Assembly (NCBI RefSeq): GCF_002115785.1
Contig: NZ_JFJY01000006.1
Coordinates: 62,001 to 126,000, forward strand
Source of the DNA: Thalassospira sp. MCCC 1A03138
Lineage (GTDB): Bacteria > Pseudomonadota > Alphaproteobacteria > Rhodospirillales > Thalassospiraceae
Length of the DNA stretch: 64,000 bases
Direction of reading: 5' to 3'
Part shown: positions 25,637-34,907 of the stretch, in pieces
Numbering within the stretch: the stretch's first letter is position 1
How the letters are laid out: every line of letters starts with the position of its first letter
Notes under the pieces: generated by a model
Seen by the model: only the letters and a program-made list of their open reading frames with translations
Told to the model about the DNA's origin: nothing
Database searches by the model: none
Position numbers and translations under genes: made by a program

Positions 25637-26448
25637 TTGGCTGTAAAGACAACCAATGTCCCAAAGAATTTCGATGGCGGCAGGATCAGGCGCCCCTTTT
25701 TATGGATGGCCCCCATAGATTGGGCGGCTTCTGCAATCGTGTCGAGCTTATCGACGATGATTTCATAACCGGCAAAGCCATCAGTCGGGAATGCCAGGTC
25801 ATCAATCCCGAAGCGCGTGACCATTTCATCACTGTGCAGGGCTGTGACAATTCTGTCAGTTCCGATTTCCTCGACGAAATCGGTAACCGCATCTGCCGCC
25901 CAATGCGTCAGGAACACCTTGCCAATCGCATAGGCACCGTTGGCATGGTTTTGATATTCCGGATAATAGAAATTCTGCGGCGGATGGCGATGCTGGCAAA
26001 CAAACGAGACCGCATGACGCAACAGCGGATGATTGGCAAAGGCCAGCGAAAAAGCCAGATCGGTCAGGGAACCATCCGGCCGGGTTGCTTCGCGTTCGAA
26101 CTTAAAGACACGCGGAACGGCGGCACCGGCGGCAATGAAGTCCTCCCGATCCTTTTCGGCATCGCGCGATTGCAGCGCCAGCATCGACATTCCTTCGCGC
26201 TGACGCAGATAATCGCGATTGTAAATCGGGAAGGAAAACGGTGTGGCAAGATCGGTTTCGGCGATTTTTTCAGGCTCGATCACGGCAAGCAATTCGATAT
26301 ACATGCCTTCAAGCTGGATGAGGGCATTGCCGGTACCAAACGGGTGATTGGCACGCGGGGTAACGGTAAAGCCAAGCTTGCGATAGGCATTACAGGCCGC
26401 ATCAAGATCATTGACACATAAAACCAGATGATCGATTGCGCGACTCAT
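25621..26448 (-). CDS. VOC (glyoxalase-like) family protein
   Basis: About 275 residues from the ATG at 26446-26448 (MSRAIDHLVLCVNDLDAACN), which has GGGGAAAG as ribosome site; the longer frame upstream is not needed. The N-terminal repeat has the VOC fold start IDHLVLCVNDLDAACNAYRKLGFTVTPR and a metal-ligand-like FGTGNALIQLEGMYIELL; a second half follows (HRHPPQNFYYPEYQNHANGA). It resembles the glyoxalase_3 group, whose substrates are mostly unknown. VOC enzymes are metal-dependent lyases, dioxygenases or resistance proteins. It converges on ruvX and stands alone. Confidence 0.82.
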   Translation of the reverse strand: MSRAIDHLVLCVNDLDAACNAYRKLGFTVTPRANHPFGTGNALIQLEGMYIELLAVIEPEKIAETDLATPFSFPIYNRDYLRQREGMSMLALQSRDAEKDREDFIAAGAAVPRVFKFEREATRPDGSLTDLAFSLAFANHPLLRHAVSFVCQHRHPPQNFYYPEYQNHANGAYAIGKVFLTHWAADAVTDFVEEIGTDRIVTALHSDEMVTRFGIDDLAFPTDGFAGYEIIVDKLDTIAEAAQSMGAIHKKGRLILPPSKFFGTLVVFTAKEKAA

Positions 26449-26703
26449 GGGCTTTCCCCTGATTGCATTCCTGTCTGCCATGGCATGTCCCAGCGCAGGA
26501 ATTTCTTTCAATTGATAAATCAGTGCGTTGGACGCATTATCTGACCGACATCAATTATCACAGGATGTCCATGCCATTAAACAGTCAGTCTTGTCGATAC
26601 GACGCCAGGTCAAACTGCTGCAATGCAAAGCATCACAGCAAATCACATAACAACCGATTAATAACCATCCCACCGTGCCGCAAGATATTTTCGAAAGCGC
26701 CCC

Positions 26704-27627
26704 ATGTTAGCCATCCTGTCCGCCCTGATCCCGACCTTTGCCCTGATCGTGCTTGGTTTTATCCTGCGGCAACGCAAATTCCTGCCTGATGCGTTTTGGA
26801 CAGGCGCGGAAAAGCTGACATATTATGTGACATTCCCGGCATTGCTTTTTTCCAATACTGCGCGGGCCGATCTGGGCAGCCTGCCGCTGGCGGGGATTGC
26901 GACCGCGATGCTGGGCACGGTTTTTATCTGCACCGTTCTTATTCTGATTTCCAAGCCGGTTTTGAAAGTCAGCAACCCGGCCTTTTCATCGCTGTTTCAG
27001 GGAGCGATCCGGCCCAATACCTATATCGGGCTTGCGGTTGCCGCCGCCCTTTTGGGTGAAGCCGGGTTAACGGTCACCGCTCTTTGCGTCGCCCTTGTCG
27101 TACCAACGGTCAATGTGCTTTCGGTTCTGGCCTGCGCGCATTGGGGCGATAATGACCGTACGCCCGGCGTGATGTCGCTTTTGCGTGATGTTTTGCGTAA
27201 TCCGTTGCTGATGGCATGTGTTATGGGCATTGCGATCAATATGACGGGATTTGGCCTACCGCCGGTGATCGGGCCGTTTCTCGAAATTCTGGGGCGTGCG
27301 GCATTGCCAATCGGGCTTCTGGCGGTTGGTGCGGGTCTTGATCTTTCGGCGGCACGGCGTGCTGGCGGGCCGGTCGGATTTTCCACGCTGGGCAAACTTG
27401 TCATCAGCCCGGCAATTGCAGCGGGGCTTTGCCTTTTGCTCGGCCTGCCGCCGGTCGAACTGGCGGCGGTTGTGCTGTATGCCGGATTGCCCTGTTCGGC
27501 CAGTGCCTTTGTGCTGGCGCGCCTGATGGGTGGTGACGCCCCGATGATGGCCAGCATCATTACGGTCCATACGCTTGTCGCGATTGTCAGCATTCCGATC
27601 CTTGCGGTTTTGCTGCATGTGGTGTGA
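26704..27627 (+). CDS. AEC family transporter
   Basis: A 307-residue membrane protein with about ten hydrophobic segments in two halves, starting MLAILSALIPTFALIVLGFILRQRKFLP, which is typical for the auxin efflux carrier (AEC)/MdcF family. Motifs include RPNTYIGLAVAAALLG and the C-terminal AGLPCSASAFVLARLMGGD. Bacterial members move malonate, malate or unknown solutes. The ribosome site before the ATG is weak. It is followed after 130 bases by pyrB and is probably a separate unit. Confidence 0.87.
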   Translation: MLAILSALIPTFALIVLGFILRQRKFLPDAFWTGAEKLTYYVTFPALLFSNTARADLGSLPLAGIATAMLGTVFICTVLILISKPVLKVSNPAFSSLFQGAIRPNTYIGLAVAAALLGEAGLTVTALCVALVVPTVNVLSVLACAHWGDNDRTPGVMSLLRDVLRNPLLMACVMGIAINMTGFGLPPVIGPFLEILGRAALPIGLLAVGAGLDLSAARRAGGPVGFSTLGKLVISPAIAAGLCLLLGLPPVELAAVVLYAGLPCSASAFVLARLMGGDAPMMASIITVHTLVAIVSIPILAVLLHVV

Positions 27628-27758
27628 TTTAAACCAAGCGAAATATTGACCATTCGGTCAGGATGTTGGGGCAATATTTTAACTTTCCGTGGCAGGGGCA
27701 ATTGGGTATGCTCCGCGCGAAATTCTGCCCATACCATTTAAGGAATATGTGCAACGCC

Positions 27759-28727
27759 ATGAGTGTCATGGGACCAGCGGCGGATCACTATCCGCACCCT
27801 CACCTCCTCGGTATCGAAGGTCTTACCCCGGGGGAAATCACCCTTATTCTTGATCGTGCCCAGCATTATGCGGAAAAGAACCGCACCGCAGACAAGACCA
27901 GTAACATTCTTGCCGGGGCCACGGTCGTCAATCTGTTCTATGAAAATTCGACCAGAACGCTGACATCGTTCGAACTGGCTGCCAAGCGGCTTGGTGCGAT
28001 GGTCATCAACATGACGGTCGGCACCAGTTCGGTTAAAAAGGGTGAAACCCTGATTGATACGGCAATGACGCTCAATGCCATGAACCCCGATGCACTTGTG
28101 GTCCGTCACGGTGACAGCGGTGCGGTCAAGCTTCTGAGCGAGAAGGTCAATTGTGCGGTTCTCAATGCCGGGGATGGCCGCCACGAGCACCCGACACAGG
28201 CGTTGCTTGATGCGCTGACCATCCGCCGCCACAAGGGCCGCCTGCATCGGCTTAATGTTGCGATCTGCGGCGATATCGCGCATTCGCGCGTCGCCCGGTC
28301 CAATATCCTGCTGCTTAATACCATGGGATCGCGCGTGCGCCTTGTCGCGCCACCGACCCTGATCCCGTCAAAGATCGACCGGATGGGGGTCGAGATTTTC
28401 CATGATATGGAAGAAGGCCTCAAGGATTGCGACATCGTCATGATGCTACGCCTTCAGCTGGAACGCATGGAAGGAAGCTTTATCCCGTCCGTCCGCGAAT
28501 ATTTCCACTTCCACGGCCTTGATCGCACCAAGCTTGCCAATGCCAAGCCCGATGCGCTGATCATGCATCCCGGTCCGATGAATCGCGGGGTGGAAATCGA
28601 CAGCGAAGTCGCCGACGACGTCGAACGATCCGTCATCCGCGAACAGGTTGAAATGGGGGTTGCGGTGCGCATGGCCGCCCTTGAATTGCTGGTCCAGAAC
28701 CACAGACAGGCAGGAGGCCAGGCATGA
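27759..28727 (+). CDS. pyrB: Aspartate carbamoyltransferase catalytic subunit
   Basis: About 322 residues from the ATG at 27759, with TAAGGA 14 bases earlier; an ATG at 27747 is too close to that site. It makes N-carbamoyl-aspartate from carbamoyl phosphate and aspartate in pyrimidine synthesis. The carbamoyl-phosphate motif [13 protein letters not shown], the [15 protein letters not shown] loop and the C-terminal [11 protein letters not shown] are all present. No pyrI regulatory gene is near; instead a pyrC-like gene overlaps its end by four bases, as in bacteria whose ATCase forms a dodecamer with a dihydroorotase-like partner. Confidence 0.97.
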   Translation: MSVMGPAADHYPHPHLLGIEGLTPGEITLILDRAQHYAEKNRTADKTSNILAGATVVNLFYENSTRTLTSFELAAKRLGAMVINMTVGTSSVKKGETLIDTAMTLNAMNPDALVVRHGDSGAVKLLSEKVNCAVLNAGDGRHEHPTQALLDALTIRRHKGRLHRLNVAICGDIAHSRVARSNILLLNTMGSRVRLVAPPTLIPSKIDRMGVEIFHDMEEGLKDCDIVMMLRLQLERMEGSFIPSVREYFHFHGLDRTKLANAKPDALIMHPGPMNRGVEIDSEVADDVERSVIREQVEMGVAVRMAALELLVQNHRQAGGQA

Positions 28728-30061
28728 CCCCAGCCATTCGCGTAAAGGGCACGGGCCGCAAGGCCATCATCAATGCCCGCCTGCTTGACCCGGCGGCACA
28801 GACCGACAGTACGGGTGGCATCCTGATTGAAAACAGCAAGATCATCGATTGCGGTGCGCAGGTCACCCGTGACGACCTCCCCAAGGATTGCGAGATTGTT
28901 GATGCTGCGGGTGCGTGTCTTGCGCCCGGGCTTGTCGATATGCGTGCGCAATTGCGCGATCCAGGGTTCGAACATCAGGAAACCATCGAAACCGCCGGTC
29001 GTTCGGCGGCGGCTGGCGGGATCACCACGATCATCGCCCTGCCCAACACCGATCCGGTGATTGATGATGTCGCCGGTGTCGAATTCATCGCCCGCCGCGC
29101 CCGTAAGGTGGGCCTGGCCAAGGTTTTTGCCTATGGCGCGGTATCAAAGGGTATTGAGGGTGGCGAAATCACCGAGATGGGCCTTTTGCATCAGGCTGGC
29201 GCGGTCGCATTTTGCGATGGCGTAAAAACCATCGCCAGTGCCCGGTTGCTGCGACAGGCATTGTCCTATTCGACCTTCTTTGACGGCATGATTGTCCAGC
29301 ATCCCGAGGAACCGGAACTTTCCAAGGGTGCGTCGATGAATAGCGGCGAACTTGCCACCCGCCTTGGCCTTAGCGGTGTTTCGCCACTCGCCGAAGTCAT
29401 GCAGATCGAACGCGATTTACGGCTGGTGGAAATGACGGGCGGGCGGTTGCATTTTGCCCATATCTCGACAGGAGAGTCGGTCGAGATAATCCGCAAGGCC
29501 AAGAAACGCGGCCTTAAGGTCACGTGCGATACGGCCCCATTCTATTTTGCGCTTAACGAAAATGCAGTTTCGGATTACCGGACCTTTGCCAAGCTGTCGC
29601 CCCCACTTCGGTCCGAAGACGACCGTCAGGCGATTGTGGCGGGCCTTGCCGATGGCACGATTGATGCCATCGCATCTGACCATAACCCGCAAGATGTTGA
29701 CTCCAAACGCCTGCCTTTTGCGCAGGCCGCCGCTGGTGGTGTTGGTTTTGAAACACTTCTGCCGATCACGCTGGAGCTTTATCATAACGGGCACATGTCG
29801 ATGCTTGATGTGATTACCAAGCTGACGACGGCACCGGCGGGACTGGTGCGCATCAAGGGTGCCGGTACGCTTGAAATCGGGACAGCGGCCGATCTGGTGC
29901 TGTTTGATCCAGATCGCCCTTGGAAGATCGATCCTTATCAATTCGAGTCAAAATCGAAAAACTCACCGTTTGACGGCCGCCTTACCCAAGGCCGTGTCCT
30001 GCGTACCATCATTGATGGCCGCGAGGTTTTTGCCGATCCCTCTGTCGCGGAAGGCGCGTGA
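28724..30061 (+). CDS. pyrC: Dihydroorotase-like protein (PyrC'/PyrX type, probably inactive)
   Basis: A 445-residue amidohydrolase of the type I dihydroorotase family. The usual metal-binding HxH of the N-terminal motif (DMHxHLREPG) is replaced: the sequence reads [19 protein letters not shown], with R and Q in place of the two histidines. The later PHH motif is also changed, to [10 protein letters not shown], while [11 protein letters not shown] and ASDHNPQ remain. This matches the non-catalytic PyrC'/PyrX proteins that, in Pseudomonas, assemble with PyrB to form active ATCase. Overlap with pyrB by four bases supports a structural partnership. If so, an active dihydroorotase must be encoded elsewhere. 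Confidence 0.9.
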   Translation: MTPAIRVKGTGRKAIINARLLDPAAQTDSTGGILIENSKIIDCGAQVTRDDLPKDCEIVDAAGACLAPGLVDMRAQLRDPGFEHQETIETAGRSAAAGGITTIIALPNTDPVIDDVAGVEFIARRARKVGLAKVFAYGAVSKGIEGGEITEMGLLHQAGAVAFCDGVKTIASARLLRQALSYSTFFDGMIVQHPEEPELSKGASMNSGELATRLGLSGVSPLAEVMQIERDLRLVEMTGGRLHFAHISTGESVEIIRKAKKRGLKVTCDTAPFYFALNENAVSDYRTFAKLSPPLRSEDDRQAIVAGLADGTIDAIASDHNPQDVDSKRLPFAQAAAGGVGFETLLPITLELYHNGHMSMLDVITKLTTAPAGLVRIKGAGTLEIGTAADLVLFDPDRPWKIDPYQFESKSKNSPFDGRLTQGRVLRTIIDGREVFADPSVAEGA

Positions 30062-30711
30062 ATATGGAACTTGATGCCACTTACAAGGCAACCCTGATGT
30101 CGCTGCAGATTGCGACCGTTTGCGGTTATCTGCTGGGCTCGATCCCGTTTGGTCTGGTTCTGACGCGGATGGCCGGACTTGGCGATATCCGCAAGATCGG
30201 ATCGGGCAATATCGGTGCGACCAACGTACTGCGTACCGGCAACAAATTTCTGGCGTTCCTGACACTTGTCGGCGATGTCGGCAAAGGTGCGGCAGCAGCC
30301 CTGCTATTTACCCATTTTGTCAGTGCCGAGGCCGGTATTTTTGCCGGTGGTGCTGCGGTTGTCGGGCACATGTTCCCTGTGTGGCTGCGTTTCAAGGGCG
30401 GCAAGGGTGTTGCCACCACCCTTGGGACCCTTGTTGCGGTCGACTGGATCATGGGGCTTGTCGCGGCGGCAACGTGGCTTGTCATGGCGCTGATTTTCCG
30501 CATTTCATCGCTTTCGGCCCTGATTGCGATGATTGCCGCCCCGATTGCCGCCTTCCTGATCGCGAATGATCCCGGTGCCGGGTGGCTTGCAATCTTCCTT
30601 GCTGTGATTGTCTGGGCTGCACATCACAGCAATATCCGCCGCCTTATTAAAGGCGAAGAGCCGAAAATCGGCCAGAAGAAAAAAGAAGCCGCAGCCACCA
30701 GCGAAGAATAA
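30058..30711 (+). CDS. plsY: Glycerol-3-phosphate acyltransferase PlsY
   Basis: A 217-residue inner-membrane enzyme that moves an acyl group from acyl-phosphate to glycerol-3-phosphate, the first step of phospholipid synthesis with PlsX. Five hydrophobic segments and the three family motifs are present: GSGNIGATNVLRTG, FKGGKGVATTLG and the third around AHHSNIRRLIKGEE. The GTG at 30058 overlaps the pyrC stop; an ATG at 30064 is equally possible. A Lys/Glu-rich tail ends the protein. It belongs to the pyrBC-plsY-dprA run. Confidence 0.96.
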   Translation: MNMELDATYKATLMSLQIATVCGYLLGSIPFGLVLTRMAGLGDIRKIGSGNIGATNVLRTGNKFLAFLTLVGDVGKGAAAALLFTHFVSAEAGIFAGGAAVVGHMFPVWLRFKGGKGVATTLGTLVAVDWIMGLVAAATWLVMALIFRISSLSALIAMIAAPIAAFLIANDPGAGWLAIFLAVIVWAAHHSNIRRLIKGEEPKIGQKKKEAAATSEE

Positions 30712-30740
30712 GCTGTGCAGTTGGAATAGCTTGACGAAAC

Positions 30741-30769
30741 AACGCCCGGATGATCACAATCCGGGCGTT
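30741..30769 (+). promoter_or_regulatory. Strong hairpin touching the dprA start codon
   Basis: Perfect 10-base arms AACGCCCGGA/TCCGGGCGTT with a 9-base loop, ending one base before the ATG at 30770. No T-run follows. It lies 30 bases after the plsY stop and would hide any ribosome site of dprA. Confidence 0.65.
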
Positions 30770-32044
30770 ATGGTTTCAGATATACAACAACCGATACGAT
30801 TACCGCAATCTGAACGCCTCGCACGTATGCGACTGGCGCGCAGTACCAATGTTGGCCCGGTCACATTCCGCAAGCTGATCGAGCGGTTCGGATCGGCACG
30901 CAATGCCATTGATGCCCTGCCCGATATCATCGCGCGCGCCGGTGGCAAGCGGCAGATTGTTCTGGCAACGCGCGAAGACACGATTGCCGAAATTGATCAG
31001 GCACGTGCCTGCGATGCCAAGCCGGTGATTATCGGTGATCCGGAATATCCGGCGATGCTGGCCGTGATCGAGGATGCCCCACCCTATTTTTATGCTCTGG
31101 GTCGTGTTGAACTTTTGACTAGGCCAACCATCGGGATCGTCGGCGCCCGCAATGCATCGGCCAATGGATGCGGTTTTGCCAGGCGTTTGTCAGCTGCCCT
31201 GTGTGACGCCGGATATGTCGTGGCATCGGGCATGGCGCGCGGGATTGATGGCGCGGTTCATGATGCCTGCCTGCAAGTCGCAAATACAGATGGCGGCACC
31301 GTTGCAGTTCTGGGTGGGGGTGTGGATGTGATATATCCGCGTGAACATGCGGATCTGTATCGCAAGCTTTGCGAAAATGGCTGCGTGATTTCGGAAATGC
31401 CACCGGGGTTAAATCCGCAGGCTCGGCATTTTCCACGGCGCAACCGCATCATTTCCGGCCTGTCGCACGGTATTGTCGTGGTCGAGGCCGGACGCAATTC
31501 CGGATCGCTGATCACCGCGCGTTTTGCCGGAGAACAGGGGCGTGATGTTTTTGCTGTTCCGGGCAGTCCGACCGATCCGCGTGCGGCAGGCCCCAACAGC
31601 CTGATCCGTGACGGGGCGATCCTGTGCGACTCCGTTGATGTGATTTTGGATGCCTTGCGTGTTTCCGAACAAAACAACCACCTGCGTGAAGGAATTCATC
31701 ATTTTGCCATCGACGGCCGCGCGACAACCACAACCAGTTCATCAGATGATTTCAGCGACATCACCAAATCCATCGAACGCGATGCCCAAAGCGCAATCAT
31801 CGTCGACACCCCACAAAGCATTGATAACCAAGAAGAAAAAGGGATCCCTGCCCCGGTCCGAAACGGAGACCGTGAAACGGACCATATACTTGAATTATTG
31901 TCGTCCAGCCCGCTTCTGATTGATCAGCTTATCCGGGCTTCTGGCATGCCTGCCGATGTGATTTCGACCATGCTGATTGAGCTTGAGCTTGCAGGAAGGG
32001 TTGAACGTCACCCCGGAAATAGGGTATCGCGTATCGCCGAATGA
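30770..32044 (+). CDS. dprA: DNA-processing protein DprA
   Basis: About 424 residues from the ATG at 30770 (MVSDIQQPIRLPQSERLARM); a TTG at 30731 before the hairpin would add 13 residues and cannot be excluded. DprA loads RecA on single-stranded DNA taken up by transformation. The N-terminal SAM-like part (RLARMRLARSTNVGPVTFRKLIERFGS) is followed by the Rossmann-like core with IGIVGARNASANG, ASGMARGIDGAVH, AVLGGGVDVIYPREH and FPRRNRIISGLS, and a C-terminal winged-helix domain (about 355-424) as in many proteobacteria. Between core and tail lies a Thr/Ser-rich linker of about 60 residues. Confidence 0.94.
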   Translation: MVSDIQQPIRLPQSERLARMRLARSTNVGPVTFRKLIERFGSARNAIDALPDIIARAGGKRQIVLATREDTIAEIDQARACDAKPVIIGDPEYPAMLAVIEDAPPYFYALGRVELLTRPTIGIVGARNASANGCGFARRLSAALCDAGYVVASGMARGIDGAVHDACLQVANTDGGTVAVLGGGVDVIYPREHADLYRKLCENGCVISEMPPGLNPQARHFPRRNRIISGLSHGIVVVEAGRNSGSLITARFAGEQGRDVFAVPGSPTDPRAAGPNSLIRDGAILCDSVDVILDALRVSEQNNHLREGIHHFAIDGRATTTTSSSDDFSDITKSIERDAQSAIIVDTPQSIDNQEEKGIPAPVRNGDRETDHILELLSSSPLLIDQLIRASGMPADVISTMLIELELAGRVERHPGNRVSRIAE

Positions 32045-32210
32045 GTGTCGCAGACATCTGTGCTGCGACAATATTGTTGTGATTTGCCGCAATTTGCGCA
32101 ATCTGATCTGAAATACGATCACACTATATATATGTGTCGGACATTCGGGTCATTCGCAGCACGACATACATTTTCGCCCTAGGGCGCAAGAACCGGACAC
32201 GAAAAACGTA

Positions 32211-34862
32211 ATGAATCTTGTCATCGTCGAATCCCCGGCCAAAGCCAAGACGATCAATAAATATCTCGGTGACGATTACAAGGTGCTGGCCTCGTTTGGT
32301 CACATCCGCGATCTTCCGTCAAAAGATGGATCAGTTGATCCCGACAACGAATTTGCAATGGTCTGGGAAACCGATGGCCGTTCCGAAAAACAGATCCGTG
32401 AGATCGCATCGGCCGCACGCGATGCCGACACCATCTATCTCGCGACTGACCCGGATCGCGAAGGGGAAGCGATTTCGTGGCATATTCTGGAAGTTCTGGA
32501 ACAAAAAAAGCTTTTGCGCGGTCGCGATATTCATCGCGTTGTGTTCCACGAGATTACCAAAAAGGCCGTGACGGACGCGATTGCCAATCCACGCGAGCTT
32601 AATCAGGAACTGGTCGATGCCTATCTGGCGCGCCGTGCCCTTGATTATCTGGTGGGCTTTAACCTGTCGCCGGTTCTGTGGCGCAAATTGCCCGGTTCGC
32701 GGTCGGCGGGTCGCGTGCAATCCGTCGCCCTTCGTCTGATCTGCGAACGCGAGATTGAGATCGAAGCATTCCGCCCCGACGAATACTGGTCACTCGAAGC
32801 CGGTTTCAAGGTGCCTGAGGGCAACTTTACCGCGCGTCTGACCCATCTGAACGGTGAGAAGCTTGATAAGCTGGCACTGGGCAATGAGGGTGCCGCGACC
32901 ATTGCCAAGGAAAAGGTCGAAAGCCGCAGCTACACCGTTTCAAAAGTCGAGCGCAAAGACGTCAAACGTCGTCCGCAGCCGCCTTTCACCACCTCGACCC
33001 TGCAACAGGAAGCATCACGTAAACTGGGCTTTGGCGCGAAACGCACCATGCAGCTGGCACAGCGCCTTTATGAAGGGGTTGATATCGGTGGCGAGACAGT
33101 TGGTCTGATCACCTATATGCGTACCGATGCCGTGATTCTTTCAAGCGAAGCACTGGCCGCAGCCCGCCGCCTGATTTCCAAGGATTACGGCGAAAATTAC
33201 CTGCCGCCAAGCGCACGCAGCTTTGCCAACAAAGCCAAGAACGCACAGGAAGCCCACGAAGCCATCCGTCCGACGGACCTGTTCCGTCGCCCCGATCAGG
33301 TTGCGCGCCACCTGGATAAGGATCAGCTGAACCTTTATACCCTGATCTGGAAACGCACCGTCGCCTGCCAGATGGAAGATGCCAAATTCGATCAGGTCGC
33401 GGTTGATCTGTCATCGAATGACAATCACGTGGTTCTGCGCGCCAATGGTTCGGTCGTCAAATTCGATGGTTTCCTGAAACTGTATCAGGAAGGCAAGGAT
33501 GACGAGGCAGAAGACGAAAATGATCGTCGTCTGCCACCTTTGAACGAAGGCCAGAAGCCCGATCTTGGCAAAGTCAGTATCGACCAGCATTTCACCCAGC
33601 CTCCGCCCCGTTATACAGAGGCGAGTCTGGTCAAGAAAATGGAAGAACTGGGTATTGGCCGTCCGTCGACCTACGCATCGATCATTTCGGTGTTGCAGGA
33701 TCGCGATTATGTGACGCTGGACAAGCGTCGCTTTGTCGCACAGGACCGCGGTCGTCTGGTCACGGCGTTCCTGTCGAAATTCTTTGAACGTTACGTGCAG
33801 TACAACTTTACGGCCGAGCTGGAAAACCAGCTTGATGACGTTTCAAACGGAAGCCTTGCCTGGCGCGATGTCCTGAACCAGTTCTGGTCGGCCTTCAAGG
33901 GCAATGTCGACGAAGCCAAGGAACTGAAAATCACCGATGTGCTTGATGCGCTTCAGGTGATGCTGGAAAACTATCTGTTCCCGACGCGCGAAGATGGTAC
34001 GGACCCGCATAAATGCCCGAAATGCACTGATGGCACGCTCAGCCTCAAGCTCGGCAAATTCGGTGCGTTCCTTGGCTGTTCGAATTATCCGGAATGCAAC
34101 TTTACCCGTCCGCTGGTTGCCAATGAAAATGGTGGTGATTCCGAACTTGATTCAGGGCCCAAGGTTCTTGGCATCGACAAGGAAACTGGCAAGGAAATCA
34201 CCCTGCGCAAAGGCCCGTACGGCGTTTATGTGCAGTTGGGTGAAGAAGAGGAAGTCGAAGGCAAGAACGGCAAACCCAAAAAGGTCAAGCCAAAGCGGAC
34301 GTCGCTTCCAAAAGGTTTGGAGCCATCGGTTGTCGATCTGACCAAGGCGGAAGAATTGCTGACATTGCCGCGTCTGGTGGGGGTATTCCCCGACACGGGC
34401 GAGGAAATCAAGGCCAATGTCGGCCGGTTTGGTCCCTATGTTCAGGCTGGCAGCATCTTTGCATCGCTTAAGGCCGAGGATGACGTTCTGACGGTTGGTG
34501 AAAACCGTGCGATTGCGCTGATTGCGGACAAACGAGAAAAGGCTGGCACGGAAATCGGCAAACATCCGGATGACGGCGAACCGATATTCCTGGCCGATGG
34601 CCGTTGGGGACCGTTTGTCAAACACAAGAAAACCAACGCCAACCTGCCCCGTGACACCAACAAGGAAGATGTCACGCTGGAAATGGCCATTGCGGCGCTG
34701 AAGGAAAAGGAAGCCAAGTCGGGCAAACCGGCCAAGGCGACCAAGGCCGCCGCAAAAAAGACAACGACGAAAAAGGCGGCCGCGAAAAAACCGGCCGCCA
34801 AAAAGACCGCTGCAAAGAAACCCGCAGCCAAGAAAACAACGAAGAAAGAGGCGGCGAACTAA
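32211..34862 (+). CDS. topA: DNA topoisomerase I
   Basis: An 883-residue type IA topoisomerase that relaxes negative supercoils. The Toprim domain (about 1-115; NLVIVESPAKAKTINKYLG, ATDPDREGEAISWH) is followed by the cleavage domain with catalytic Tyr302 in ITYMRTDAV. One Cys4 zinc motif is at about 602-625 (CPKC...CSNYPEC), then several repeats of the GxxGxYxxLG type. The C-terminal tail from about residue 840 is Lys/Ala/Thr-rich (repeats of AAKKPAAKK), as in many alphaproteobacterial TopA proteins, and should aid DNA binding. A TATATATATG stretch at 32122-32131 may be the -10 region. Confidence 0.98.
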   Translation: MNLVIVESPAKAKTINKYLGDDYKVLASFGHIRDLPSKDGSVDPDNEFAMVWETDGRSEKQIREIASAARDADTIYLATDPDREGEAISWHILEVLEQKKLLRGRDIHRVVFHEITKKAVTDAIANPRELNQELVDAYLARRALDYLVGFNLSPVLWRKLPGSRSAGRVQSVALRLICEREIEIEAFRPDEYWSLEAGFKVPEGNFTARLTHLNGEKLDKLALGNEGAATIAKEKVESRSYTVSKVERKDVKRRPQPPFTTSTLQQEASRKLGFGAKRTMQLAQRLYEGVDIGGETVGLITYMRTDAVILSSEALAAARRLISKDYGENYLPPSARSFANKAKNAQEAHEAIRPTDLFRRPDQVARHLDKDQLNLYTLIWKRTVACQMEDAKFDQVAVDLSSNDNHVVLRANGSVVKFDGFLKLYQEGKDDEAEDENDRRLPPLNEGQKPDLGKVSIDQHFTQPPPRYTEASLVKKMEELGIGRPSTYASIISVLQDRDYVTLDKRRFVAQDRGRLVTAFLSKFFERYVQYNFTAELENQLDDVSNGSLAWRDVLNQFWSAFKGNVDEAKELKITDVLDALQVMLENYLFPTREDGTDPHKCPKCTDGTLSLKLGKFGAFLGCSNYPECNFTRPLVANENGGDSELDSGPKVLGIDKETGKEITLRKGPYGVYVQLGEEEEVEGKNGKPKKVKPKRTSLPKGLEPSVVDLTKAEELLTLPRLVGVFPDTGEEIKANVGRFGPYVQAGSIFASLKAEDDVLTVGENRAIALIADKREKAGTEIGKHPDDGEPIFLADGRWGPFVKHKKTNANLPRDTNKEDVTLEMAIAALKEKEAKSGKPAKATKAAAKKTTTKKAAAKKPAAKKTAAKKPAAKKTTKKEAAN

Positions 34863-34878
34863 TCGCCGCCTCTTTCTT
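34842..34878 (+). terminator. Long terminator overlapping the topA stop
   Basis: Perfect 16-pair stem (34842-34857 with 34863-34878) and a 5-base loop containing the TAA stop; the right arm ends in CTCTTTCTT. The left arm encodes the last residues of TopA. It lies only 30 bases before the rnr start, so it may lower transcription into rnr. Confidence 0.75.
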
Positions 34879-34907
34879 GACGATACAATTGAAAGGACGC
34901 CGCGAAG

